Shown here piece by piece: positions 1 through 11,255 of a stretch of 64,000 nt of DNA. Each line of letters starts with the position of its first letter. The stretch's first letter is position 1. The DNA is taken from positions 26,775,556-26,839,555 of the forward strand of contig CM034298.1 in NCBI GenBank assembly GCA_019925795.1. The letters run 5' to 3'. Under the pieces are notes generated by a model. That model was given only the letters and a program-made list of their open reading frames with translations. It did no database searches and had not been told where the DNA came from. The DNA is from Dendrobium chrysotoxum (Eukaryota; Streptophyta; Magnoliopsida; Asparagales; Orchidaceae). The position numbers and the translations under genes were made by a program.

Positions 1-546
1 ACTTTGGTGTAAATCATCAAAAAGACACTTGATAATAATAAATGTCACTGAGATGAGATGTTGGTGGAAGCCTTGTGGGCCTACCGGACCACTTATAGGA
101 CCCCAACCCAATCCACATGATTTGTATTAGTGCATGGATCTGAGGCCGTACTCCCTCTGCAAGTTCAAATCTTTTCACTTAGGATTGTGATTCAGAACCA
201 AATAATAACATAACAAAATGTTCAACTCTGGTTAGAAGAGCTTGAAGGCCTTGAAGAATGACATCTCCAAGCTCAACAAAACTTAGAGTTGTATAAAGCT
301 CAAATGGTTCAAGCTTATGATAAGTTAGTGAGACCTAGATCCTTCCTAATAGGAGACTTGGTCTTGGTTCTTCCGAGGCCTATCTTAGCTTATTGAAAGA
401 TCGGTGGGAAGTTTGAACCAACTTGGGAAGGACCCTTTATTGTAGAAACAGCCTATGAAGGAGGCTCGTATCAGCTAGTGGCATGTAAAGGAAATCACCC
501 GATATTACTTGTAAAAGGGCAATTCCTTAAGAAATACTATGCTTAA
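1..546 (+). pseudogene. Ty3/gypsy (Tat-like) integrase C-terminal fragment
   Basis: This is the last part of a gypsy polyprotein, entering from outside the window. Visible pieces are ALWAYRTTYRTPTQ (about 76-117), a GSEAVLPLQ-type stretch near 135-165, RPRSFLIGDLVL (about 329-364) and GGKFEPTWEGPF (about 402-437), ending at TAA 544-546. In the family this region is the integrase C-terminal domain that follows the catalytic core and helps bind DNA. An in-frame TGA at 394-396 and further stops upstream show the copy is dead. The catalytic D,D,E core lies outside the window. The Tat assignment rests on the motif order and on the long repeat-rich spacer and long LTR that follow; it is an inference. 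Confidence 0.8.
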
Positions 547-2042
547 TATAGCTTGATCTTTCAATCAATAAAATGTTTAAATTTTGAATCAAGTTGAATC
601 AATTTCATTTAAATTTTAGAATCTCATTCTCCTTTTGTTAAGGATAGGTGTGAGTCCCCGTACTTCCTTCTCTTATGATTAGATCGGTTAGTGGTGGAGC
701 AAGCCCTTCCTGGCTCCATCCTAGCATCCAAAAATCAAATTCGAGTCAGATAGTTTTTGCCAAAATCTTTAGAGATTTAGGTAGAATATCTCTTTAACTG
801 ATCCCCCTGGTTAGATGTGAGTCCCCATTCTTTCTAACTAGGTTAGTCATTAAAAACCCAAAATAAATTTGACCTTTTAGGAGTAGGTGTGAGTCCCTGT
901 GCTTCCTACAACCTAGGAACTTGACTAAGTCATGGTGGATAGGTGTGAGTCCCCATGCTTCCTCTCCTTAATATTAGAATTAAATCAGGTCAGATAGTTT
1001 TTGTCAAAATCTTTAGAGGTTTAGATAAACTATCTCCTTGGCTAGAACCCTTAGTTAAATGTGAGTCCCTGTGCTTTCTAGCTAAGTTAGTCATTGAAAA
1101 CCCAAAAGAAATTTGACCTTTTAAGAGTAGGTGTGAGTACCTCCTAGGATCTTGACTAACTAATGGTAGATTTAAGCTTACTAGGCCCCATCATAGTTCA
1201 GTCACCTTCTAATGTTTAAGGATAGGTGTGAGTCACCGTGCTTTCTTTCCTTAGAATTAGACCCACTAATGATGGAACACACCCTATGTATCACCATCCT
1301 TGTTTCAAATTTTAAATTTTGATTCATTCCTCTATGTAGAGTAAGTTTTCTTTCCACATGATCATCCACTAGTGATGGAGTACACCCTTCGTGGTACCAT
1401 CCTAGTTTTGAAATTTTGATTCAATCTTCTGTGTGAAGCAAGTTTCCTCCCCACTTGATCACGAACTAGTGATGGAGTATACCCTCTATGGTACCATCCT
1501 AATTTTAAAATTTTGATTCAATCCTCTGTGTGGAGTAAGTTTCCTCCCTACATGATCACCTACTAGTGATGGAGTACACCCTCTGTGATACTATGCTAGT
1601 TTTGAAATTTTGATTTAATCCTCTATGTGGAGCAAGTTTTCTCCCTAGTTGATTGAAAGTTTATTAGGGATGTTAAGCCCTTGTGAACTAGTCCCAAGGC
1701 TAACCAACAGGGGGGTGAATTGGTTATTTTAAAATTTCACGAGCAAAAATGATTTAGAAAAATCTTTTAAATGTTTTAAAATAATTACAGTTTCGTGATG
1801 ATGTGTAGATGTTCAAAAATAACAGAGTAATAATAACAATCACACGATCATCAACAGAAAAATAAATGCTGAAGATAATAAGAAAGAACACACCAGATTT
1901 TATAGTGGTTTGGTCAACTTGACCTACATCCACTCCCCAGAGCCTCCCCTCTAGGTATTGCACTAACACTAAGTGACTCTCCTTCTACTCCCACAGCAAG
2001 GGGGAGAAGACTGTACAAAGCTCCTTTCCACCAACTTGATGA

Positions 2043-2175
2043 GGCAGAGAACCTGGACTCCTTTTTCTTTCTCCTAAAGCAGGTAGAGAACCTGGACTTC
2101 TTTTGCTTTCTCCTAAAGCAAGCAGAGAACCTGAACTCCTTTTGCTTTCTCCTAAAGTAGGCAGAGAACCTAGAT
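2043..2175. repeat. Minisatellite of about 35 bp inside the solo LTR
   Basis: Four imperfect tandem units each carry AGAGAACCTGGA followed by CTTTCTCCTAAAG. The reverse-complement version recurs at about 32,465-32,640, showing the minisatellite belongs to the LTR family and was not made locally. Confidence 0.7.
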
Positions 2176-2296
2176 CTTCTTGCAGACAATCCTACCATAG
2201 AGACACCAATAAGACAAGAGATGATGACCGGAGAAGACGACTCAGATCCTTGCTTGGAGCAACCTTTGTGAACACCTCACAAACTCCCCCTCACAA

Positions 2297-2318
2297 TATC
2301 CTCTCTCTCTCTCTCTCC

Positions 2319-2363
<45 letters not shown>
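2297..2363. repeat. (CT)n microsatellite
   Basis: A nearly pure CT dinucleotide run with one short interruption (CCAAT), inside the copia solo LTR. Confidence 0.95.
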
Positions 2364-2367
<4 letters not shown>

Positions 2368-3930
2368 CAAGGTTCTCTCTGGCACAGAAGGTGGCAAAAG
2401 ATCTTTCTTGTTCTAGAAAAAGATCTTAAATAGAAGGGCTCAAAAATGGCCCTAAATTACAACTTATTGTCAAAGATCATCCAAGATGATCTATTGATCA
2501 TCCTATACGATCAGTGTAAAATCACTCATATTAGGCTGGATGATCTGGTTCCTCTAGATGAGTAGAAGATAAACTTTCTTCAGATCATTTGGGATGATTT
2601 TGCGATCATCCGGGATTATTAGTGTAACTCAGGAATATCATCCAGAGGACAACTCTGGTCATCCAAGGAAACTTATACTGGAAGGTCTCAAAATGACTTA
2701 ATCGTCCAGGATGATATCTCTATCATCCTATACAATTAGTTCAAAAGTGCCCAATTTCATACGACACACAGCCTAGGTAGTAAAGCCAAAACCTGCTGGA
2801 CGATTTCAAAATGACTTGATCGTCCAGGATGATATCTCTATCATCCTATATAATTAGTTCAAAATTGAGAATATCGTCCAGAGGATACTTTGGGGCATAC
2901 AGATGAAATGCACTAGACGGTCAGGATTTCTAATAGATCATCCAAGATGATCTTGCGATCGTCTGGGATGATATAATCGAATCAATAAAACCTTAATTAA
3001 TTTCCTTAATCACTAGACTAATTTAGGCATGATTGTAATGGATCATCGAGGATGATGTACATATTTTTAGGGATGATTAGACCAAATCTCTAAAAATAAA
3101 AACTTGCCTAACTTAATCTAGCAGCTGAGAATTTCTAATTTGAGCATATCGTCCTGTACGATGGGTGTATCGTCCAGGACGATCTGTTTAATCGAACCGA
3201 CTTAACATGGTCACCCTAATTGGGATTTCTATTTTCACTGAATCATCCAGGATAATATGAATATCATCCAGGATAATATGAACAAAAAATGAACAGAAAC
3301 TCCAACTTACTAAAACTCTCCCCGTGAGAGTGTGTATGCAAGGTTACTAAGCTTGGGGATCCGTTACATGACACTTGACTCAAAAAAGATGAAAAATTTA
3401 CATTGAACCTGAAACCACAAATGGACTGACTTGATCTTGAGCTGGCTTGAATTGCAATTGAGCTTGTGAACCTGAAATATTAGTCCTCAAACATAATCGA
3501 AAAGGTTTGCTATCATCATAATCATAGTCCTTGAAACTAGATTCACAATAATGATCACCCACTAAGGATGGAGTACACCCACTATGGTACTATCCTAGTT
3601 TTGAAATCTCGATTTAATCCTTTATATGGAGCATGTTTCCTCCTCGCATGATCACCCACTAATGATGGAGTACACCCTCTATGGCACCATCCTAGTTTCA
3701 AACTTAAAATTCAAAAATTTGATCTTCTTTTCCATAAGGATAGGTTCTATCCTTCCTCAGGATCAGATCTACTAGTTATTGAGTATGCCCCTCATAACAC
3801 TACCCTAATATAAATTCAAACTTGATTCTTTAGGAATAGCTTTCTACTTTTCCTGAGAATCAAAATTTTAGTTTTAGCTTTTCAATTTAGTCAACGCCAA
3901 TATGTGTAATAGAACTTCATTCAGTTACAT

Positions 3931-3946
3931 ATATTGGGGGTCTATT
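3931..3946 (+). promoter_or_regulatory. Polypurine tract of the gypsy element
   Basis: ATATTGGGGGTCTATT lies directly before TGTTGACCTC at 3947. A G-rich tract immediately 5' of a TG is the expected plus-strand primer site at a 3' LTR. The tract is interrupted by pyrimidines, so it is a modest match. Confidence 0.5.
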
Positions 3947-6900
3947 TGTTGACCTCATTATTATATGAGGTCACTAGGACCAATCCAAATCCTAGGATCT
4001 ACCCAAATCTTAGATTAATCCAAATCAAATCAAGATTAAAAATTAAAATTCAAGGTTCAAAGGTCATATCCTGAAAGCCTTTTCGAGTGAATTTTCAAAC
4101 ATTTTAAACCCCTATCAAATGATTGCCGATTCATGATATATCAATTACATATTGATTAGGCCTATCTCTAGGATCTACCCCTAAATTTGAGCTCAATATG
4201 AGATCTCTAACCCCAGAAATTGGATTGAAATCCAAAGGCTATAAAACCTTCAAATATTTATGGCCTATACCATTAGACCTGCTACCTAGTGGATTTTGAC
4301 CTTGGAGCCCTCTCCAAACCCTTTAATCACATTCAAGCCCTTGATTATCATATGTTCAACATTATAGTATATTTTGTTGGACTCATTTTGACCCTTAGTT
4401 AACCAAGGGTCAAAATGACCAAAATGCCCCTTAAGGATAATTTTGGAGTTTTCTTAAAATTCCAATATAATTCTTTCAAACCAAACCTAGGAATCTCCTC
4501 CATTACATCCTAAATATCATTAAGAGTGCATTGGACCCAAATCCTAGCCTTGGGTCGACCTGATTGACTAAGTCAACCTAGGTTGACCAAATAACCCTTT
4601 AAGGGTTAAATGAGCCAAATCAACTCCTATGACCAAATCAAATCATTTAAACCCTCAAATTAATTTCAAAAGCTATCCCAATCATGGTCCAAACATTTCC
4701 AAATTTTATTTTGGATTAAACCCTAGCTAGCTTGACTAAATCACCAAGTCAAACTTGCCAAAATTTAGTCAAACCTCTTTCCATACACACATATACATCC
4801 AAATCTTGAGTCCTTAATCTCAAGCCATATTTAAATTAATCAAACCAGCTCATAAGACTTTCTCCCATGCCACATAAGCATATTGACTAGTTTGACTAGT
4901 CAAAATATTCAAAAATGGTCAAAGGGAATGCTTAGGTGGCTTTGCCACCTTGGTAAGTCAAATTTTCTTAATAACTCCATATCCTCATGCATTTGGGAGG
5001 ATGATAGGGGTACTTGGCACCACGCTAAGCTTCCTATCTCTCCCAATCAAGAGCATGTAATCATTAAAGTGGGAGAATAATTCCCATTTAACTCAAAAAA
5101 AACTTGGCTTTATCCCCTACCATCCAAAATCTTTAATTCTAGCAATATCTATCCTATTCCAATGATCCTCCAACTTCTTCATTTATAATTAAGGCCCCTC
5201 CAGCCCGTCAAATGGTTGTTGCAAAGCTTGAGAGCCGAATTTGAAAAGCGAGAGAGAAAGAGAGAGAAAAGAAAATTTTAATAGCAGATTTACATCCAGC
5301 CATTAAAAGCTCTTGACATCTTCAGCAAAGTTGTAGAGAATTCAATTATCATTCCAACAAGTCTAAGAACATCAAAATCCACCCACTAGATTTTAAGTTA
5401 TCGCAACTTTTCTCTCAAAATTTAATTTGAAACTAAAGAAAATCAACAATACATGAAGCCATAAACCTATGTGTTGGAAGATTATGTTGCCATAAACCTA
5501 TGTTTCAAATTTCATCCAATTTGGATGAGTATTTTGAAAGTTATGACTGTTTAAAGTTTTAGTTCATTTTGAACTAAACTGCTTTAGATGAACTAGAGCC
5601 ATCCAATCATTCCTTCTGCATGATCGGATGGTGCAGATGTAGCCACGTCACCCCAGTCAAAAAGGCACGTGCCGCCAAATTTTTTTAATTAAATTGATTT
5701 AAAAAATTAATTTAAGCAGTCAAAACTTCAAAAATTTATAGAAAATTCAATTTTTTAACAAATTGGGTGTTCTTAGGCTCATTAGAAAGGTAATGAGCCC
5801 TACTATTTTTTAAAATTAAAATCAAAGTGTTTGAATGACTGATTTTTGAGTTATTTGAGATTGTTTAAAATCTAGTTTTAGTAATTTTTTAGCAATCCTG
5901 TGGTCAAATTGAGCCAATATTTTGGTGAAATATTTTTGAGTATCTTAGGCATTCTCTGCATTTTTTCTTGGTCCAGATGCTCAAAAGATTGCTATGGGAT
6001 GAATTTACAATGTAATGGGTCCATTTTAGACCCAAAACTTTGAAAATTCATAACTCTCTAAATTAATAGAATTGGTTGTTGTGGTATGCTTGCATATGCC
6101 TAGGGTTAGGTGACCAAAATTTCAAACCCATTTAATCACTAGAGACACCTAGGGAAAATAATTAAGGAAAAGGTCTAGTGAACTTAGAAAAATTCTAAAA
6201 AATTTTACACATATCTAATAGGGGTGAAACTTTTGAACATTAAGCTTAGTAATATTTTACACTTTAGGTCCAAATCTCACTAGATTTGGAGGTCATTAGT
6301 TCAAAAAATTAAGCAAGTCAAAAATTAGCCCTTTTTAGGACTCAAAAACTTCAAAAATATAATAAATCAAAATTAAATCAAAAAATTACAAATAATATAT
6401 TAAACTAACCAGAGCTAGACTCTCTATTTAGGAAAAATAAAATCCCTATCACTGACTTCTAGTTTAACTTTAATTTAAGCTTTAGATAAAATTAATAATT
6501 AATTAATTAAAATAATTAAAAATTATTAAAAATCCCAAATAAATTCTAGACTCTTGAATGCACTCCTATGGGTCATCTCTGACATTTGGGAGTGATTCTA
6601 TGCAGTTTAGAGTAAGTTTGGATCAAAATAATCAAAACCTCAATAATTAAGTAATTTAAAAAATCCATTAATTAACCAAACTTTGAAAAATTATAATTAA
6701 TTCAAATTAAATCCAAAAATTTCAAGTAATATACCAAATCAATTAGAATTCAATCCTTAATAAAAAAAATTAAAATCATTTTAATTTAACTTCAATTCTG
6801 AGAATAATTTAATTTTAAGTAAAATTAATATTTAATTAATTTAATTAATTAAAAAAAATTAAAAATTCCATAAAATCCCAAACACTTAGGAATCTCTCCT

Positions 6901-9900
6901 TTGGTCATTCCTAACCTTTGGAGTTAATTTCAAGGAGTTAGGAGTATATTTGGAGCAAAATCACTAAAAGGCCCTTAATTAAACAAATTAAATAATTCAT
7001 CTAAATACAAAAACTTTGAAACATTGTAATTAATTATAGAAAATTAAAAATTGAGCAAACTCAAAGGTATAATACTCCATATAAGGGCTAATATTTATCA
7101 AAAATATTAGATCATCAAAAATACTTAAAGTCAAAAAGTTAACTTTTTTGTCAACTTCCGTTCAAATTTTAACTGAAATTTTAAAAATTCATAACTAATT
7201 ATAGAAAAATATAATTCTAACAAACTCAAAGTCTAAATACTCATCAAAAGGTCTAATATTTAACAAAAATACCAAAACTTTAGAAATTTCTCTGAATATA
7301 AAAGTCTAATTTTGACCACCTAATTAATACATTAAAATTAATCTAGAAAATTCCAAAATTTGATAATAAATTTTAAATTCCAAAAAATATTAAGTCAATA
7401 TTAAAATTACTCAACAAACCCTTTAATACACAACAACCACTCTAAAGATGAATTTTTTAAGCTGGACTACTCTGGGCTGTGGGGTGTGTGGCTACGTGTT
7501 CTAAGGAGGTTTATTCCTCGAGCCTAGTGGCACAATGCTACAAATGGATTCAATGGAGTGTTAAAACTTAAAATTAATTAATTATTAATTATCCAATCAA
7601 ACATAAAATTATTAATCTAATTATATCAACTAAGTTTTTAGGATGGACTACTCTAGGCTGCAGGGCTATGTGTCTTAAGGAGGCTATGTTCCTCGAGCCT
7701 GGTGGCACAACATCATAAACTGGTTGATAGAAAATTTAAATTAATTCAAACTTTTAAAATCAGCAACTAATCTAATTATTAAAATATGTCCTAAGAATGC
7801 TTTATTCATTTAATTAATCAACAATAAAAATGCATTTTAAAATAAACTTTAACACATTAATATTTGAACTCTAACCAAATTTTCCCTCCAAACTTCAACA
7901 AATCTAAACTTAGACAACTTAAACTAATTACCCGATATAAGATATATCCAAACCATATAGCTTACTACACACACTAGATGATTTGCTAGGGCACCACTTC
8001 TAGATCTAGGCTAGGCCGGTATTTACTATTCTACTATGTAACGAGTTTTTTAAGCCTTCACTGCATGTTGGTTGTTAATATTACTGTGATTGTCTATTTA
8101 ATTTTTGCATTATGTGATGTATTTGATGGACGTTAGATTCACCCTTCCGATTAGGGTGATTTAAATGCTAATACAATCTTATGCATGTGGTTATGCTCAT
8201 ACAGGGCATTGAAATTAAAGGGGTAAAGTTAAATTTAAATTAATCAAAATTTTGTATGTGCTCTAGAATGCTAAGTCCTTCTTTAAAAGTTCAAAAGTGC
8301 ATAGCCAAGTGTGACTAGTTTGAGCATTTTAAATTTCATTATATTAACTGCTTGGGATGAATTAAATATAATTATTTAGGATAACCCTACAGGTTATTCG
8401 AGTCTAGATTTTCAATTTTCATTAAATGTAATTCAAATTTATTGAGTTGTAAATCAAAGTGATACTTGAGAGGGGATATATAAGTATTCAACTTAGATTC
8501 CAAAGAGGAGAGAATATCTCTTAGGGGAGAGTTATCCTCTATTTAGAAGACTAAATTACAATAATTTTAAATATCCAAAGGGAAAAGAAATACCCCTTTC
8601 GAGGGGAGTTTCTTTTCATTTCGATATCCAGACCCAAAGGATTCCAGAAGTTCGTAGAAGGACGAATAAGTAGAGATCGAGAAGAATCCCATTCTCAAAT
8701 TCACCTGAGTCTTAGGAGTAGAATTTGCGTTGTTGTTAGTTGTACCCGGCCACTTTACTTTCTGTAGACCCTGGGTTGAAATATTAAAATGCACTTGCCT
8801 ATAGGTGTTTTATTTATTTAACTAATTATCCAATTGATTATTTGATGCTAATTCTGATATAGGATTACATACTTTTAGTTGTTTTTTGAAGCTCTTGCGA
8901 GTCGATGTTTATTTTAGCCTGGAATTCAATCGGAGTCTCGCGAGGGAATGTTAAAATTTTTTTACTTAAATAAAATTAAAAATTTTAAGCTCACATAGAA
9001 ATCTAACATTTTAAGAAGTAAGCTCGAGTCCACTGGGAGTTCTCATAACATATTTACAGCATTATTCTTTACTTTTCTTAAGCACCTCCCGACCTACGAT
9101 TTTGGTAGACCACTTGGCCTATGAGGGTGCAGATCTGTCAGGGGAATATGTACAATATCTAGGGAAAAACTTATTTTTAAGCCTTCTTTTTAAAATTGTT
9201 TCATATATAATTTTAAGTATTTATCGAGTCAACTAGCATGCATTACGTTAAAAATAAATTTAAATGAGTCTAAAAAGTTAATTTCATTTACTTTAAGCTT
9301 CATACTACCCAACATAAGTCAAAGGGCCAATTAAGGACTGCTCTAGATGTCAGCCCTATTCTTAAAAACTTATCTTAAATAACATCCCAACCACTCTATA
9401 TTAAATGACCGAACACATGGTTTTGAAATGCTTAGGTGGTTTAGCTGGCTCCCCAATCCAGGCTAGGGTAAGTCCAGATCCTACATTGCATTAGCTAGGA
9501 TCAAGTTACTGGTTTTTAGTACCCAATTTAGACTTAGGTTCTGAGGGAAGCTCAGGCTATAAGACCTCAATCTCTAGGAATTTAATCCCAACCTTCTAAT
9601 AAAATTGACAATTTAAATTATAAAAATCTCTTTCAATCTAAATCCAAGCCCAACAACTAGGACAGGCTGGGATATTTTTGAAGGGATTCAAAATCTTAAA
9701 ATACCTTCTACCTTTCTTCCTTTGGCCTCCAAAAATAAGTGCTCACCTTGATCCAGTCCTAGTTGAATTTCCAATCCTCACCTCCCTTGATATCAAACTT
9801 TGAAATCTCAAAAATAAATTTTTTATTATTATTTTAATCAAAAGTATTTACAGGGAATTCTGGTTTCCTATGATAAAATTAACCACGAGGGCTTGCACTC

Positions 9901-10340
9901 GTAGGAGATTTAGTAACCCAGATAAATTTTTAAAATTAATTTTTCAAAATCTCAATTAATTATCTTCGAGAAAATTTAAGCCAAAATCAACAATTATTAT
10001 CGTCATTTTCAAAGGATCAAAAATGATTGAAATCTTCTTTCCTTAAAAAGACATATCAATTATTATCGTAACTTTGATTATGAAGTTAATGATATTTCAT
10101 CCAAATTATCATTATTAAATGCCTGATTGAACGATCATTTTAACCCTTCGAGGTAATATATAGTGCTTTCTCAAATTTGACTATGATAATCAGAATGAAC
10201 TTTCAATCCTATAAATTGAACCCATTAGGGAATGATATTTTTGCCTCCCAGGGTAATATATTATTTGTAATGATCTGTTCGATTTTAAGATTGAAATTTA
10301 AAAAATTAAATCACCCAAAACAAACAGGCCCCCAATTAAA
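3947..10340 (+). mobile_element. Very long 3' LTR of the gypsy element (copy 1)
   Basis: This is AT-rich sequence with no coding potential, beginning TGTTGACC right after the polypurine-like tract. It is called an LTR because it follows the pol 3' end and because diverged copies occur twice more here: partly in the same orientation (about 11,256-20,930) and nearly complete in reverse (about 25,716-32,430). Landmarks shared between copies include the CTCTAACCCCAGAAA block near 4210 and the paired GGACTACTCT...GGCACAAC blocks near 7470 and 7650. Others are the ACCCCTTTCGAGGGG hairpin near 8590 and the GGTTTAGCTGGCTCCCC block near 9440. The 3' end is approximate. About 6.4 kb is long even for this group. 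Confidence 0.5.
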
Positions 10341-10513
10341 CTTTTTATTTTTTAAATATTAAAAGTAATTGGGTTCATAGGCTCATTAGGATTTTTTTCA
10401 CTTTTTAATTGTAGCTCGTTAAGTAAAAGGGAGCATCTGAATCCTTTAAGAACATGTAAAAATTTTTTGGGATACTAACGCGTAGGCCCCTCGGGTTTTA
10501 ACTTAAAAAAAAA
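10341..10513 (+). mobile_element. LINE-type 3' tail fragment (first)
   Basis: A short stretch ends in AACGCGTAGGCCCC, then GGGTTTTAAC and a poly(A) run near 10,504-10,513. The same end sequence recurs at 11,207-11,243, so both look like 3' ends of one non-LTR family inserted into the gypsy LTR. No protein domain is visible. Confidence 0.4.
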
Positions 10514-11243
10514 TACATCTGGTTGTGCCTTAAGTTATTCTTCTAGTTCTGCTTGAGGCCTTTCTGTGCTATTTCCTTTGTTGCTATTTTTTCTTATGTC
10601 CATCTTGGTTTTATATATTTCTTGGGCTAGGTTTTGAAATGTTATGCTCCACTTTTTTTGGTTGAGAGGAGATGTTAGTTTATTTGCTTGATTAGGGATC
10701 ATTTTTTCTGCTTATCCTTTGTTTGTTTACTCTATATCCTGGTCTCTTTCCTTCTGTTGTGTCATTTTTTGTCTTCTTGGGGCTCTCCAGATCCTTTGTT
10801 AGTTCCCTTAGCTATGTTGCTGCTCCTAGTATTGATGTTCAGGTTGTATTTTCTTATTTTCTATCTTTGGGTTATCTCTGTTGTTGTTATACCTACCTTA
10901 TCTTTTTACATTTCCTTTATATATCTATGGTTCTATGTCATCTTGTTTTGCATATTTCTCAATTTATAGGTATAGTGGATATCTTTAGCCTTTTACATGA
11001 ATGCCTTTTTTGTAAGATGATCGAACTGAAAGATTTTTTTTATCTCCTTTTTTTTTGGTGTTGGCTCCTAGCCACCCAAGAATGTTCTTAGGTTTTTTTG
11101 TACTTGTACTTAAATAGGATCTAAGGCTCTTAATATTTCATTTCTTTTTAATGTATCTCTTCTGAGCTAAAGATCCCTTTTAAGGATTGTAATTTTACAT
11201 TTATATTAACGCGTAAGCCCGTTAGTGGGTTTTAACCAAAAAA
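10514..11243 (+). mobile_element. LINE-type 3' end fragment (second)
   Basis: About 730 bp of T-rich sequence ends TTAACGCGTAAGCCC...GGGTTTTAACC plus poly(A). Open frames here (10,688-11,091) encode only low-complexity Leu/Phe/Val runs from T-rich DNA and are not credible genes. The hexamer ATACAT occurs at both ends (about 10,513 and 11,248), a possible but weak target-site duplication. The downstream flank returns to the gypsy LTR. Confidence 0.4.
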
Positions 11244-11255
11244 TATATACATTCA

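Larger units (their letters stand above)
1654..3550 (-). mobile_element. Solo LTR of a copia-type retrotransposon
   Basis: The element starts TGAAAGT on the plus strand and ends CACAATA; on the minus strand its head reads TATTGTGAATC, a TG-to-TA variant of sister copies. It is flanked by TTGAT (1649-1653) and ATGAT (3551-3555), a 5-bp target-site duplication with one mismatch. It sits inside a 97-bp tandem array that resumes in register on the other side. No coding sequence lies within, so it is a solo LTR. It contains a (CT)n tract (2297-2363), a roughly 35-bp repeat with GCAGAGAACCTGGACTCC (2043-2170), and many imperfect palindromes at about 2460-3290, such as ATCGTCCAGGACGAT (3169-3183). 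Confidence 0.7.
547..3946 (+). repeat. Repeat-rich 3' spacer of the gypsy element
   Basis: This non-coding stretch lies between the polyprotein stop and the 3' LTR, as is typical for Tat-type elements. From about 640 to 1260 the phrase GGTGTGAGTCCC recurs many times in imperfect copies. From about 1264 a longer tandem unit carries ACTAGTGATGGAGTACACCC: unit starts are at 1368, 1465 and 1562 (period 97 bp), then at 3561 and 3658 (97 bp again). The array is interrupted by a solo LTR at 1654-3550. Removing that LTR and one 5-bp duplication restores the 97-bp period exactly. Confidence 0.75.

Noticed and set aside
640..1660. Regularly spaced direct repeats that might suggest a CRISPR array
   Set aside because: The repeats are imperfect, units are contiguous without unique spacers, and the context is a plant retrotransposon spacer.
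1754..2429. Open frames on both strands around the CT tract and 35-bp repeats
   Set aside because: They arise from tandem repeats in a solo LTR; the peptides are Ser/Arg repeats with no domain.
10688..11091. Two overlapping frames giving hydrophobic, membrane-like peptides
   Set aside because: Runs of Leu, Phe and Val come from T-rich DNA in a LINE 3' region; no conserved motif and no flanking gene structure.
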